64,000 nt of DNA, taken from JBEEPE01 sp964489645 (GTDB taxonomy: Bacteria > Verrucomicrobiota > Verrucomicrobiia > Chthoniobacterales > Chthoniobacteraceae). A model generated the notes under the pieces. It did no database searches. It was not told where the DNA came from and worked only from the letters and a program-made list of their open reading frames with translations. Positions within the stretch are counted from its first letter, which is position 1; each line of letters begins with the position of its first letter. Of the stretch, positions 7,869 through 16,477 are shown in pieces. Location of the stretch: contig CAZAZT010000002.1 in the NCBI GenBank assembly GCA_964489645.1, forward strand, positions 1 to 64,000, read 5' to 3'. The translations under genes were made by a program, and so were the position numbers.

Positions 7869-9941
7869 ATGAAACGACAAACTCGAGCGATCCGCTCGAT
7901 CCCAACCCCTCGATGGATGGCAGGAACATGCGCCGCTTTTCTCGCTGCACCCATGCTTTTCGCAGACGGCCCGAAGGATAACCAAGCGGAGTCCGTTCGA
8001 CGTATCCCGCCTCCCGGCGTCGAGCTGACAGCCGAGGAAAAGATGCCTCTGGAAAAGGCCCTGGCAGAGTTCTCCGCAGACCTCAAGGCCTTGCGAGAAC
8101 TCGCAACCAAGAAGCCACAGGTGGCTGATCTGCTTCCAGATGTGGAGATCTTTCACAAGGCTGTGGACTGGGCCTTGCGCTTCGGTGAAGTTTTCAAGAA
8201 GCCAGAATTAGCGACAGGGTTGAGCCTCGTCGAAGAAGGGCGCGCACGTGCCAAAGCCCTCAAGGATGGTCAGGCACCTTGGACAAAGCAGACAGGCTTG
8301 GTTGTGCGTGGATACCGTTCGCAGATCGATGGGTCTGTGCAGCCATACGGACTTGTGATCCCTGCCGATGTGACGCCCGACGGCGCTCCAGCACGGCTCG
8401 ATTTCTGGTGCCACGGACGGGGCGAAACACTGAGCGAACTTTCCTTCATCGACGGTCGCCGGAAATCCGCGGGAGAGTTCACACCCAAGGGCGGGATTGT
8501 AGCCCACCTCTACGGCCGCTACTGCAACGCCAACAAGTTCGCCGGCGAGATCGATCTGCTCGAGGCGCTTGGTCACATCAAATCCAACTACTCCATCGAT
8601 GCGTCACGCGTCGTGATCCGCGGCTTCTCCATGGGCGGTGCCGCCGCATGGCAGTTCGCGGTGCACTATCCAGGGCTTTTCGCCGCCGCTGCGCCCGGCG
8701 CAGGCTTCTCGGAAACCCCAGATTTCTTGAAGGTCTTCCAAAACGAGACTCTCACCCCGTCGTGGTACGAGAAAAAGCTTTGGCGGATGTACGACGCGAC
8801 CGGCTATGCGCTGAACCTCGCAAACCTGCCGACCGTCGCCTACAGCGGCGAAGTGGATAAGCAGAAGCAGGCAGCAGATCAGATGGAAGCAGCCGCGGCG
8901 AAAGAGGGTCTGTCGCTGACCCATCTGATCGGACCCGCCACCGGGCACAAATATCATCCCGACACCAAGAGGGAGATCAATCGGCGCATCGACTCGATCG
9001 TTGCCAAAGGACGGGACGCAACGCCCGAACGCGTGCGCTTCGTCACCTACACGCTGCGGTACCCAGAATCCCACTGGATCAAGCTCGAAGGGCTTGGCCA
9101 ACACTGGGAACGTGCATCGGTCGACGCTCGCATCAACCGTCAGAAACAGGGCTTCCAGATCACGACCAAAAATGTGAGCGATCTCCGGCTCCAGTTCGAA
9201 AGCGGTCATTTCCCGTTCGATGCAGATGCCGCTCCGATGGTTTCCATCGACGGCTCCGAGGTTGCCACCGGCGTGAAGCCGGAGACGGATCGTTCGTGGA
9301 GCGTCACGCTTTCGAAGGCGAACGGAAAGTGGTCTGTGGCGAAGACTGCAGAGAAGGGGCTGAAAAAGACGCCAGGGCTCCAAGGCCCGATCGATGACGC
9401 GTTCCTCGACCGATTCGTCATGGTGAAACCCAGCGGCAAACCGATGAACAGCCTGACGGGCAAGTGGGTCGAATCGGAGATGCATCGCGCGTTGGAGCAC
9501 TGGCGGCGACAGTTCCGAGGCGAGATCCAAGCAGTGGCTGACTCGGCGGTCTCCGATGAGTTGATCGCGTCGTCGAACCTCGTGCTCTGGGGTGACCCCT
9601 CTTCGAACGCGGTGCTTGCGAAGATCGCAGATCGTCTTCCAGTGAAATGGAGTGCCGCCGGAGTGGTGGTTCGAGGCGAGACCTTCAGCGCGGGCGAACA
9701 TGTGCCGACGCTGGTCTATCCGAACCCTCTCAATCCCTCGAAGTATGTCGTTCTCAACAGCGGCTTCACCTACCGCGAGTACGATTACCTCAACAACGCG
9801 CGACAGACGCCAAAACTGCCGGACTGGGCCGTCATCGACGTGCGCTCCGACGTCGGCGCACGGTTCCCCGGTAAGGTGACACTCGCCGGATTCTTCGGAG
9901 AACGTTGGGAGGTTCGGCCCCCGGCGCAAGACGAACGCTAA
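7869..9941 (+). CDS. Secreted alpha/beta hydrolase (prolyl-oligopeptidase-like fold)
   Basis: A 690-residue protein. The N-terminal basic and hydrophobic stretch (residues about 1-33, ending FLAAPMLFADG) looks like a signal peptide, so it is probably periplasmic or exported. The central part is an alpha/beta hydrolase with the nucleophile elbow GFSMGG (S254) and a histidine in ATGHKYH as a plausible catalytic base. An aspartate would come from the loop around YSGEVDKQK. The front 90 residues are helical (LRELATKKPQVADLLPD). The C-terminal 300 residues form an additional, mainly beta region with no family I recognise. The substrate (ester, peptide or sugar ester) cannot be deduced. The gene is divergent from the small membrane protein gene. 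Confidence 0.8.
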   Translation: MKRQTRAIRSIPTPRWMAGTCAAFLAAPMLFADGPKDNQAESVRRIPPPGVELTAEEKMPLEKALAEFSADLKALRELATKKPQVADLLPDVEIFHKAVDWALRFGEVFKKPELATGLSLVEEGRARAKALKDGQAPWTKQTGLVVRGYRSQIDGSVQPYGLVIPADVTPDGAPARLDFWCHGRGETLSELSFIDGRRKSAGEFTPKGGIVAHLYGRYCNANKFAGEIDLLEALGHIKSNYSIDASRVVIRGFSMGGAAAWQFAVHYPGLFAAAAPGAGFSETPDFLKVFQNETLTPSWYEKKLWRMYDATGYALNLANLPTVAYSGEVDKQKQAADQMEAAAAKEGLSLTHLIGPATGHKYHPDTKREINRRIDSIVAKGRDATPERVRFVTYTLRYPESHWIKLEGLGQHWERASVDARINRQKQGFQITTKNVSDLRLQFESGHFPFDADAAPMVSIDGSEVATGVKPETDRSWSVTLSKANGKWSVAKTAEKGLKKTPGLQGPIDDAFLDRFVMVKPSGKPMNSLTGKWVESEMHRALEHWRRQFRGEIQAVADSAVSDELIASSNLVLWGDPSSNAVLAKIADRLPVKWSAAGVVVRGETFSAGEHVPTLVYPNPLNPSKYVVLNSGFTYREYDYLNNARQTPKLPDWAVIDVRSDVGARFPGKVTLAGFFGERWEVRPPAQDER

Positions 9942-9958
9942 GACACTCAACCACTCGG

Positions 9959-9990
9959 GACGCGCGCGTCAAACCGAGCGCGCGCGTCAG
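9959..9990. repeat. Short CpG-rich direct repeat between convergent genes
   Basis: The motif GCGCGCGTCA occurs twice, separated by a few bases, in the 254-base spacer between the hydrolase gene and the SPFH gene. It has no T tract and no recognised role. The rest of 9942-10195 shows no gene that I can support. Confidence 0.35.
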
Positions 9991-10195
9991 ACCCGTCATG
10001 ACAGCCAATTCAGGAAAGCCGTCAACCGAAGACGGCGACTTGTTTCGCACGAAGCACCTCGGTGACAGGCTGTTCTGGCACTCGGTCAGAGACGGTTGCG
10101 AAAGCGTAGATCCGATCACCATGGACCGGCTGCCTCCCCTTGATCGTGTTGGCGGAGCGTAGGGTGAGCGGTCAGCCGCAGCCCGTCATTGTGGA

Positions 10196-11191
10196 TCAGG
10201 ACTGCCCATTTTTCAGGGGCTTAGCGGCGAACACATCTTTCAGAGAACTGACAGCCCCCATGAGGGCGGACGATTCATACGGAAGATAGACCAGCTTGGA
10301 GTCCTTCCCGTTCGCCATCTCCTTCATGGTTTCCAAATACTTCAGCGCGATCAGGTACTGCGCAGGGTCGCCACCTGCTTCACGAATCGCTGAAGAGATT
10401 TTCAGAACGGCTTGAGCCTCCGCCTCAGCGACCTTCACTTTCGCTTCAGCATCTCCAGCTGCCCGCAACGCAAGCGCCTGACGCTCGCCTTCGGCCCGAT
10501 TGACCTCCGATTGGCGCTGTCCTTCCGCTTCGAGGATCTTGGCCTGCTTGTGCCCCTCGGCCTCCAAGATCATCGCACGCCGATCGCGCTCAGCCCGCAT
10601 CTGCTTCTCCATCGCAAGTTTCACATCATCGGGCGGAGTGATGTCCTGGATCTCAACGCGATTCACCTTCACACCCCACTTGTAAGTGGCCTCATCGAGG
10701 ATCGCTCGAAGCTTCGCATTGATGGTGTCACGCGAAGTCAAGGTATGGTCGAGATCCAGTTCCCCAACCACATTCCGTAGAGTGGTTTGCGTCAGCTTCT
10801 CCATCGCATCAGGAAGGTTCGCGATCTCGTAGACCGCGCGCTTCGCATCGATGATCTGGAAATAGATCAGCGCGTTGATCTCGATCGCCACATTGTCGCG
10901 CGTGATCACGTTCTGCTTCGGAAAATCGTAGACCGTCTCGCGCAGATCGATCCGGTTGACCGTCGTGTTCCGGATCGTCACTCGTCCATCCTGATCACGG
11001 CGGATATAACGCCACTCCACCGCACGAGGAGTGTCGACAATCGGCCAGATGATGTTGATGCCCGAGTCGAGCGTGCGATGGAATCGCCCCAGCCGCTCCA
11101 CAACAACCGTTTCGGATTGTTTCACGATCAGGAGACCGCGCGCAGCGAGGATGACAACGAAGATGACCAAGAGGATGAGGAACGGCGTCAT
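10196..11191 (-). CDS. SPFH/stomatin-like membrane protein (QmcA type)
   Basis: A 331-residue protein with a single N-terminal membrane helix (LILLVIFVVILAARGLLIV), then the SPFH/band-7 domain (VVERLGRF... through the VNRVEIQDI strand). An alanine/glutamate-rich coiled coil follows (repeated LEAEGHKQAKILEAEG pattern), then a short C-terminal tail. Such proteins oligomerise in membrane microdomains and often work with NfeD partners. The ATG at 11189-11191 was chosen because the hydrophobic anchor starts there; an upstream in-frame extension of 13 residues is charged and unlikely. The NfeD gene lies 68 nt upstream on the same strand. Confidence 0.92.
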   Translation of the reverse strand: MTPFLILLVIFVVILAARGLLIVKQSETVVVERLGRFHRTLDSGINIIWPIVDTPRAVEWRYIRRDQDGRVTIRNTTVNRIDLRETVYDFPKQNVITRDNVAIEINALIYFQIIDAKRAVYEIANLPDAMEKLTQTTLRNVVGELDLDHTLTSRDTINAKLRAILDEATYKWGVKVNRVEIQDITPPDDVKLAMEKQMRAERDRRAMILEAEGHKQAKILEAEGQRQSEVNRAEGERQALALRAAGDAEAKVKVAEAEAQAVLKISSAIREAGGDPAQYLIALKYLETMKEMANGKDSKLVYLPYESSALMGAVSSLKDVFAAKPLKNGQS

Positions 11192-11259
11192 ATCAGGTTG
11201 GAAGGAGGAACGAGTGGACCGACGAGGCAAAGTTTTTTCTTCAGGACCAAAGGGAGCAG

Positions 11260-11691
11260 CTAACTGCGGCGGCGAACGTAGAGTCGGTTGCTCTCCACGC
11301 GCAGCACTTCAACCTGCTCACCGACGGAAATGACGGCTTCATCCTCCGAAACAGCCCGCCAGTCATCCCCTTCAGCTTGGACCCGACCGGTAGAGGCGCG
11401 GTTATCGATGCTCTCCAGCACTTTGCCAATGGATCCGACGAGTGCGTCCGCATTGGTTCGCACGGGCTCTCGTGTCTGCTTCAAAAGGATGGGGCGCACC
11501 GTGACGGAAAAAAGGAGCGTCGCACCGATGAAGGTGACCACCATCACCCAAAATGGAGATTCCAACGCCGCAGGAATGGCCGTGACCAAGCATGCAGCGC
11601 CGAAGACTGCCGCCACAAATCCGGGGGTGAACAGTTCAACGATGAATAGGACACCCCCCGCGATGAGCCAGGCCTGAGATGTGGGATTCAT
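11260..11691 (-). CDS. NfeD-family membrane protein
   Basis: A 143-residue protein with two to three transmembrane segments at the N-terminus (LIAGGVLFIVELFTPGFVAAVFGAACLVTAIP, then WVMVVTFIGATLLFSVTV). A C-terminal OB-fold domain of about 60 residues (VGSIGKVLESI... VGEQVEVLRVESNRLYV) completes the short NfeD1b architecture, without the ClpP-like protease domain. It is paired with the SPFH gene immediately downstream, the standard arrangement, and probably anchors or regulates the SPFH assembly. A GTG-started extension to 11730 is possible, but the ATG at 11691 fits the family better. Confidence 0.9.
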   Translation of the reverse strand: MNPTSQAWLIAGGVLFIVELFTPGFVAAVFGAACLVTAIPAALESPFWVMVVTFIGATLLFSVTVRPILLKQTREPVRTNADALVGSIGKVLESIDNRASTGRVQAEGDDWRAVSEDEAVISVGEQVEVLRVESNRLYVRRRS

Positions 11692-11836
11692 ATCCGCGGC
11701 AACTGCAGGATTTGTGCGATTCACCACCACTTTCGCTTCTCAAGCCTCCAGCTCAGGCCATGCATCCACCCGAGTTTGAGCGCTCTCGAAGCCGCACCAA
11801 CTGAGGTGAGCACAACGGCCGCGTGCCGATGGAAGC

Positions 11837-12721
11837 TTATGCAGCCACATCGAACGTTTCCGCGCCAACCCGCGCTTCAACCTCCATCCTGAGTCGCTCC
11901 AACGCACGCTCTTGAAGCTGGCGAACCCTCTCCCGCGTCAGGCCCATCGAGTGCGCCACCTGCTCCAGCGTCCGGACACCCAGCCCATCCAAGTCGAACC
12001 GCGCCACAAGGACAGCTCGATCGCGAGGTTGCAAACCTGCAACCGCAAGCCGAAGGGCCTCTCGGACCTCGGCTTCCGCCAAGGTTTGCTCTGGATTCGG
12101 CCCAGCATCAGCGAAGCGATTTGCAACGACCTGCCGTTCGCCTCGATCATCGTACTCTGCATCCAAACTCTGGATGTGCGCCGTCACCTCAACCAAGTTC
12201 GTCAAGCGTCTCAGAGGGATCCCAAGATGGGCTGCGGCCTCCGTCATCGCGGGCGGACGGCCCGTGGCAACCTCCGTCTCACGGACATAGGCGAAGTACC
12301 GCCGAAGCTTCTCGCTCTGGTTCACCGGAACGCGGACCAAGCGACCAAAGTTGTCGTTCGCTCGATGCACTGCCTTCTTGATGTAAAGAATGACGCAGGT
12401 CGAGATGCGGGTGCCGCGGTTCACGTCATACGCATCAAGACCGGCATTCAGGCCAAGGTACGCCTCCTGGATGAGGTCCGCCTCCTCCAATCCGTGCGGC
12501 CAGCGATGATAGGATTGTTGAGCGACACTCCGAGCGAAGGGGCGAAAGCACTCAAAAATGAGGCCCCTCGCTACCTCGTCGCCCGCGGCCATCCGCAGGG
12601 CGAGCGCGTGCTCCTCCTGGGGGCTCATCCGGGAGGCCCCTCCTTCTAAATCGGACTCGGTCGGGTCGATTGAGACGCTTTGGTTCAGCCGCGCATCGGT
12701 GTTTCTAGAGGTTTTTTTCAT
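11837..12721 (-). CDS. Sigma-70 family RNA polymerase sigma factor (group 3, RpoH-like size)
   Basis: A 294-residue sigma factor. Region 2 is visible as EADLIQEAYLGLNAGLDAYD followed by a FSTYA-like stretch that here reads TRISTCVILYIKKAV. Region 3 contains GRLVRVP and a PPAMTEAAAHLGIP helix. Region 4 ends in the helix-turn-helix LEQVAHSMGLTRERVRQLQ. Its length and the absence of region 1.1 place it with alternative sigma factors. The start is ATG at 12721; a TTG 14 codons upstream is less likely. It is divergent from an ECF sigma gene across an AT-rich spacer, which may hold control sites for both. Confidence 0.88.
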   Translation of the reverse strand: MKKTSRNTDARLNQSVSIDPTESDLEGGASRMSPQEEHALALRMAAGDEVARGLIFECFRPFARSVAQQSYHRWPHGLEEADLIQEAYLGLNAGLDAYDVNRGTRISTCVILYIKKAVHRANDNFGRLVRVPVNQSEKLRRYFAYVRETEVATGRPPAMTEAAAHLGIPLRRLTNLVEVTAHIQSLDAEYDDRGERQVVANRFADAGPNPEQTLAEAEVREALRLAVAGLQPRDRAVLVARFDLDGLGVRTLEQVAHSMGLTRERVRQLQERALERLRMEVEARVGAETFDVAA

Positions 12722-13241
12722 GGTCGTGATGTTTTGTGCGGGAGATGGATACCGTGTTTCCAAATGATGAACGGCGCTTTTGATGTTTGGATATTAGTTT
12801 GTTATGAATGATCTTTATCGTTGAATTGAAAATCTAATGGCTGCCGAGGGCTACATTCCGTTCCCAAGCAACGCCTTTGAGGCGGGCAGAGGGTGAATGA
12901 CTGCTCATCGGGGCTTCGGAATCTTGAAACTCAACGTCGACTGAACGATTCCCTTGAAGGCTCTGCTTTTTTGTGACTGACGCAAAAGACATATCACGTC
13001 GTTTGCTGTTGTCAAGGGTTGCTGTTCCCTTGATCAGGTTTTGCTCGAAGAGTGTTCCGAGACTCACGACGTTTTCTCGCGAAAAAATGGCTGTTTGCCG
13101 GTTTTTTCCTCGCCTTCACACCACGAAATAAATGACGCAAGACCGCGCAAATCGCCCGGTTTATTGAATCATTTCAGAACATTACTTTGGATATATAGAA
13201 CACGGTATCTCTGAAAACTGGCATGGCATCGCCTCTGCTAA
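12722..13241. other. AT-rich spacer between two divergent sigma factor genes
   Basis: These 520 bases are clearly richer in A and T than the flanking genes, especially 12760-12840 and 13060-13200. A TATATA box at 13192-13197 could be a -10 element for the downstream ECF gene, but the matching -35 is poor. A 77-codon minus-strand frame (12834-13067) has no good start context or familiar features, and I do not call it. Both sigma genes presumably have their promoters here. Confidence 0.5.
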
Positions 13242-14015
13242 ATGCGGGTTGCCATCATTTCTATGGGAACCATGAACAGCGAAGCAGTGACGGAGGCCCT
13301 CTTCGAAGGGTCGGAGTTGGAGGAGCGGTTGTTTGAAGCGGTGCGTCAAAAAGATGAAGCCGCGTTCGAGAGGCTCTATCAGCGATGTCGGCCGATTTTC
13401 GCGGCCGTCATTGGTCGCATCGTGTCCAATGGCAGCATCGTGGACGAAGTCATCCACGAAACCATGCTGGATGTCTGGAACAAAGCGCACCGCCATGGCC
13501 GCGATCGGGGAACCGCGCTTTCATGGATGATCACCATCGCACGTCGCCGCGCCATCGACCGACTCCGTCGCGAGATCGCCTCGTCTCGGATGTTCGCGCG
13601 CCTTGACGCAGAAACGGCTCAAGCCGCGCGGAACGGCGAATATCTCGCCGAACACGAAGTGGAAAACCGTGACACCCGCGCCTTGATCAGGTCCCTCGTG
13701 GTCTCGCTGCCGGAGGAACAGCGGATCCCAGTTTATCTCTCCTACTTCCGTGGAGTCAGTCAACGGGACCTCGCGCTGTGCCTGCAGACGCCCCTCGGAA
13801 CCATCAAAACACGCATCGAACTCGGAATCGCAAAACTTGGAAGGCTTCTCCGGCAGTTCCAAGCCATCCGCTGCGAATCCTCAGACGAACCCGTTCCCTC
13901 TCCCAACCCACTTCCGACATGCTCGGATCGCTGCCTAGAGGACGCACTTTTCGAGGAGCGCGTCGGAATCGACCCAGTCAAACACTCCGCACCGGTCAGC
14001 GACTCCTCCAACTGA
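13242..14015 (+). CDS. ECF-type RNA polymerase sigma factor
   Basis: A 257-residue sigma factor. Region 2 spans about residues 30-105 and includes VDEVIHETMLDVW and the -10-binding SWMITIARRRAIDRLRR. Region 4 (residues about 145-210) contains LPEEQRIPVYLSYFRGVSQRDLA and LQTPLGTIKTRI. This is the sigK-like ECF19 layout in broad terms. The C-terminal 45 residues after LLRQF are an unusual tail with Ser/Pro and two Cys. No anti-sigma gene follows; the next gene is convergent. Start at the first ATG; alternative ATGs at 13263 and 13272 would remove 7 or 10 residues. Confidence 0.88.
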   Translation: MRVAIISMGTMNSEAVTEALFEGSELEERLFEAVRQKDEAAFERLYQRCRPIFAAVIGRIVSNGSIVDEVIHETMLDVWNKAHRHGRDRGTALSWMITIARRRAIDRLRREIASSRMFARLDAETAQAARNGEYLAEHEVENRDTRALIRSLVVSLPEEQRIPVYLSYFRGVSQRDLALCLQTPLGTIKTRIELGIAKLGRLLRQFQAIRCESSDEPVPSPNPLPTCSDRCLEDALFEERVGIDPVKHSAPVSDSSN

Positions 14016-14046
14016 CGCGGCTGGGAGGAACGGTTCAACGTTCCTC

Positions 14047-16323
14047 CTAGCTCATCGAGTCGATTGCTGCTTGGGCACTCCCAATCCCGCTGATGACAGC
14101 AATGATGGAATAGCCATTGTAAGAGATACCTTCATATCCAACGAAATGTTGATAGGACGTTCCCTCGAGGCTGACAGACTTGAGCGAAGCGGCGGTGCCA
14201 GTCAACCGATCCTCCCCTGCCTTGAAATCTGTGATCACGGCGAGGCTCCCCCATTCTAAATCAAAAACATCAGAGCCAGTCCCGCCAGTCAGGGTGTACT
14301 GACCGTTCGCTCCTGTACCTCTCAGGAGTTTGTCATCACCATCTCCGCCGTTAGCCACCATCCCATTGTATACTTCGATCAGATCGTCGCCCGCTTCTCC
14401 GAAGATCAAATCACTCCCTGAACCGTAATCGGAAGCAATCGTGTCATCGCCTGCTCCACCGTAAATTGTATCGCGTCCTTCCTCCCCATCCAGCCAGTCG
14501 TTCCCGCCGCCACCACGAAGGATGTCGATATCAAACCCACCCTTGATAGTGTCGTTCCCATCGTCCCCGCAGAGAGAGTCATTGCCGCTTCCTCCCAAGA
14601 CGGAATCGTTGTCGAGCCCTCCAGAAAGGGTGTCCTTGTCATCTTCGCCCCGAAGAGTGTCATTCCCGCCACCTCCAATCAGGCTGTCGGCATTGCGCCC
14701 TCCAAATAGATTGTCCGCATTGAGGCCTCCATCGATCGTATCCTTGCCTGACCCCGTAATGATCAAATCAAACCCAGCGCCACCGACCATCGAGGAGTTG
14801 CCCGTCTCGCAGTACAGCGAGTCATTACCAAGCCCACCCACCAAGGTGTCATTACCACCGAGCGCCGCTCCATCGATGTAGTGCCCATAAAGGACGTTAT
14901 TTCCGTCATTTCCGACAAGAAGATTGTCCATCTCATTGCCCTTGCCAGTCAAATCGGCCGCCCCCGCAAGTTGGAGATTTTCCACCCAACTCCCAAGCCG
15001 GTAGCCCGTCGAAGAAGGCGCATAACTTATCACCGTATCTTTGCCGTGCTGACTATCCACTTCAATAACCTGATCTCCGATATTTTTTACAATATAAATA
15101 TCATTACCCTCCCCGCCGACCAACGAATCGATGGATGGGGAACCATCAAACTCGGTCGGTTCAATGCCGCCATCCAGCGTGTCATCCCCCCCTCCGCCAA
15201 TCAACGTGTCTGCCCCGAGTCCACCGTTCAGTGAGTTGCTGAGAGAGTTCCCCGACAAGCGGTTGTTGAGTTGGTTTCCGGAAGCATTTTTCGCCGAGCC
15301 GGTGAGTACCACTCCCTCGATGTTCGCCAGCAGCGTGTAGTTAGAGGACACTTGCACCGTATCAAAGCCGCCCTTGGTTTTGTCCGCGCTCGCCTCTCGG
15401 ATTTTGCTGCCCGCAGCAAGGATGACGTAATAATCATCACCATCCCCACCGTCCAAGTAGTTATCTACATCAACTGCGTTTAGCGTATCATTCCCTGCAT
15501 CACCGAAAAGGGAGTCCCGCCCACCACCGCCAGAGAGAACATTTGATCCCGCGTTGCCTCGGATGGTATTCGCCGACTTGTTGCCGGTTCCTTTAATATT
15601 TGCAGTGCCTATAAGCGTGAGATTTTCGACGTTGGGGCTCGTCAATACATAGCTGATCGAACTCGTGACAAAGTCCACACCTTCATTCGGCAACTCCGAG
15701 ATCACATCCGACGACACATCAACTTGGTAGGTGTCATTTCCAAGCCCTCCCACCATACTGTCCAGCGATCTGCCTCCGTCCATGGAGTCATTTCCAGCCC
15801 CACCGACCAGAGTGTCCCGGCCATCTTGGCCAAGCAGGGTATCATTTCCGGTGAGTCCTGAGAGCGAGTTGCTCCCGTCGTTCCCGCTCATCCAGTTGTC
15901 CCACACGTTCCCGACCCCAGCGAGATTCTGATTGCCGAGAAGCGCTAGGTCCTCGATCCCATCCAACTTCGTCGAGGAGAGGTTGAAAGAGACCCAACTC
16001 CAAACCGCATCAAATCCCTCTGTATCAATGATCGTGTCCGCAAGGGATGCAACAATGTAAACATCATCCCCAGCCTCCCCTGCAAGGGTGTTCACTCCGG
16101 CTCCGCCCGACAGCGTGTTGTTGTAGCGGTTCCCCTCGATGTAGTTGTTGCGGTTATTCCCGTAAACAACGGTCACTTCAGGACTTTCAGCCATGAAAAG
16201 ATGATCGATGTAGTTGCCCAAATCATCCTGAGCATTGTCGGGAAAATCTTCTTCGGTCTGAATATTAGAACTTGCTTCAAAACTGTTTTTTGAAGGGAGC
16301 TTTGGCTTGGGTATTCTCGACAT
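14047..16323 (-). CDS. RTX-type calcium-binding repeat protein
   Basis: A 758-residue acidic protein made almost wholly of glycine/aspartate nonapeptide repeats (GGxGxDxLxG style, for example GGAGNDSM, GGGGNDTLRGEDDKD). These alternate with longer spacer units containing VENLTLIGTANIKGTGN-like segments. The repeats bind calcium and fold into a parallel beta roll. There is no Sec signal peptide, and the C-terminus has the ITDFKAGEDRLTG motif that precedes type I secretion signals, so secretion by a type I system is likely. No such transporter is encoded in the window. Base composition is lower in GC than neighbouring genes. No enzymatic domain is visible, so a surface-layer, adhesin or matrix role is possible. 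The 154-base region upstream (16324-16477) should hold its promoter. Confidence 0.9.
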   Translation of the reverse strand: MSRIPKPKLPSKNSFEASSNIQTEEDFPDNAQDDLGNYIDHLFMAESPEVTVVYGNNRNNYIEGNRYNNTLSGGAGVNTLAGEAGDDVYIVASLADTIIDTEGFDAVWSWVSFNLSSTKLDGIEDLALLGNQNLAGVGNVWDNWMSGNDGSNSLSGLTGNDTLLGQDGRDTLVGGAGNDSMDGGRSLDSMVGGLGNDTYQVDVSSDVISELPNEGVDFVTSSISYVLTSPNVENLTLIGTANIKGTGNKSANTIRGNAGSNVLSGGGGRDSLFGDAGNDTLNAVDVDNYLDGGDGDDYYVILAAGSKIREASADKTKGGFDTVQVSSNYTLLANIEGVVLTGSAKNASGNQLNNRLSGNSLSNSLNGGLGADTLIGGGGDDTLDGGIEPTEFDGSPSIDSLVGGEGNDIYIVKNIGDQVIEVDSQHGKDTVISYAPSSTGYRLGSWVENLQLAGAADLTGKGNEMDNLLVGNDGNNVLYGHYIDGAALGGNDTLVGGLGNDSLYCETGNSSMVGGAGFDLIITGSGKDTIDGGLNADNLFGGRNADSLIGGGGNDTLRGEDDKDTLSGGLDNDSVLGGSGNDSLCGDDGNDTIKGGFDIDILRGGGGNDWLDGEEGRDTIYGGAGDDTIASDYGSGSDLIFGEAGDDLIEVYNGMVANGGDGDDKLLRGTGANGQYTLTGGTGSDVFDLEWGSLAVITDFKAGEDRLTGTAASLKSVSLEGTSYQHFVGYEGISYNGYSIIAVISGIGSAQAAIDSMS

Positions 16324-16477
16324 ATAGCTTATTACTCAGTTGAGTGACCGAATCCGGCCTTTCAGTGATTTACCTTCTCACCCCGCAACATCAAGCAGCA
16401 TTTAGTTGTGTGTTAACGGGAACATCTTACATGGTTGGATGAGACCGTTGATCGCAAGGTCGCCGCTTGGTTCGACC

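Noticed and set aside
8604..9950. 448-codon minus-strand frame inside the hydrolase gene
   Set aside because: It is antisense to a frame with a clear nucleophile elbow and signal peptide, and it shows no domain of its own.
9959..9990. Attachment site or origin signal
   Set aside because: Only two short CpG-rich copies, with no integrase, DnaA box cluster or T tract nearby.
12834..13067. 77-codon minus-strand frame in the sigma spacer
   Set aside because: No ribosome site, no family features, and a position where regulatory DNA is expected.
14047..16323. CRISPR-like or tandem DNA repeat
   Set aside because: The periodicity comes from degenerate codons for RTX nonapeptides in one open frame; the DNA units are not identical and there are no spacers.
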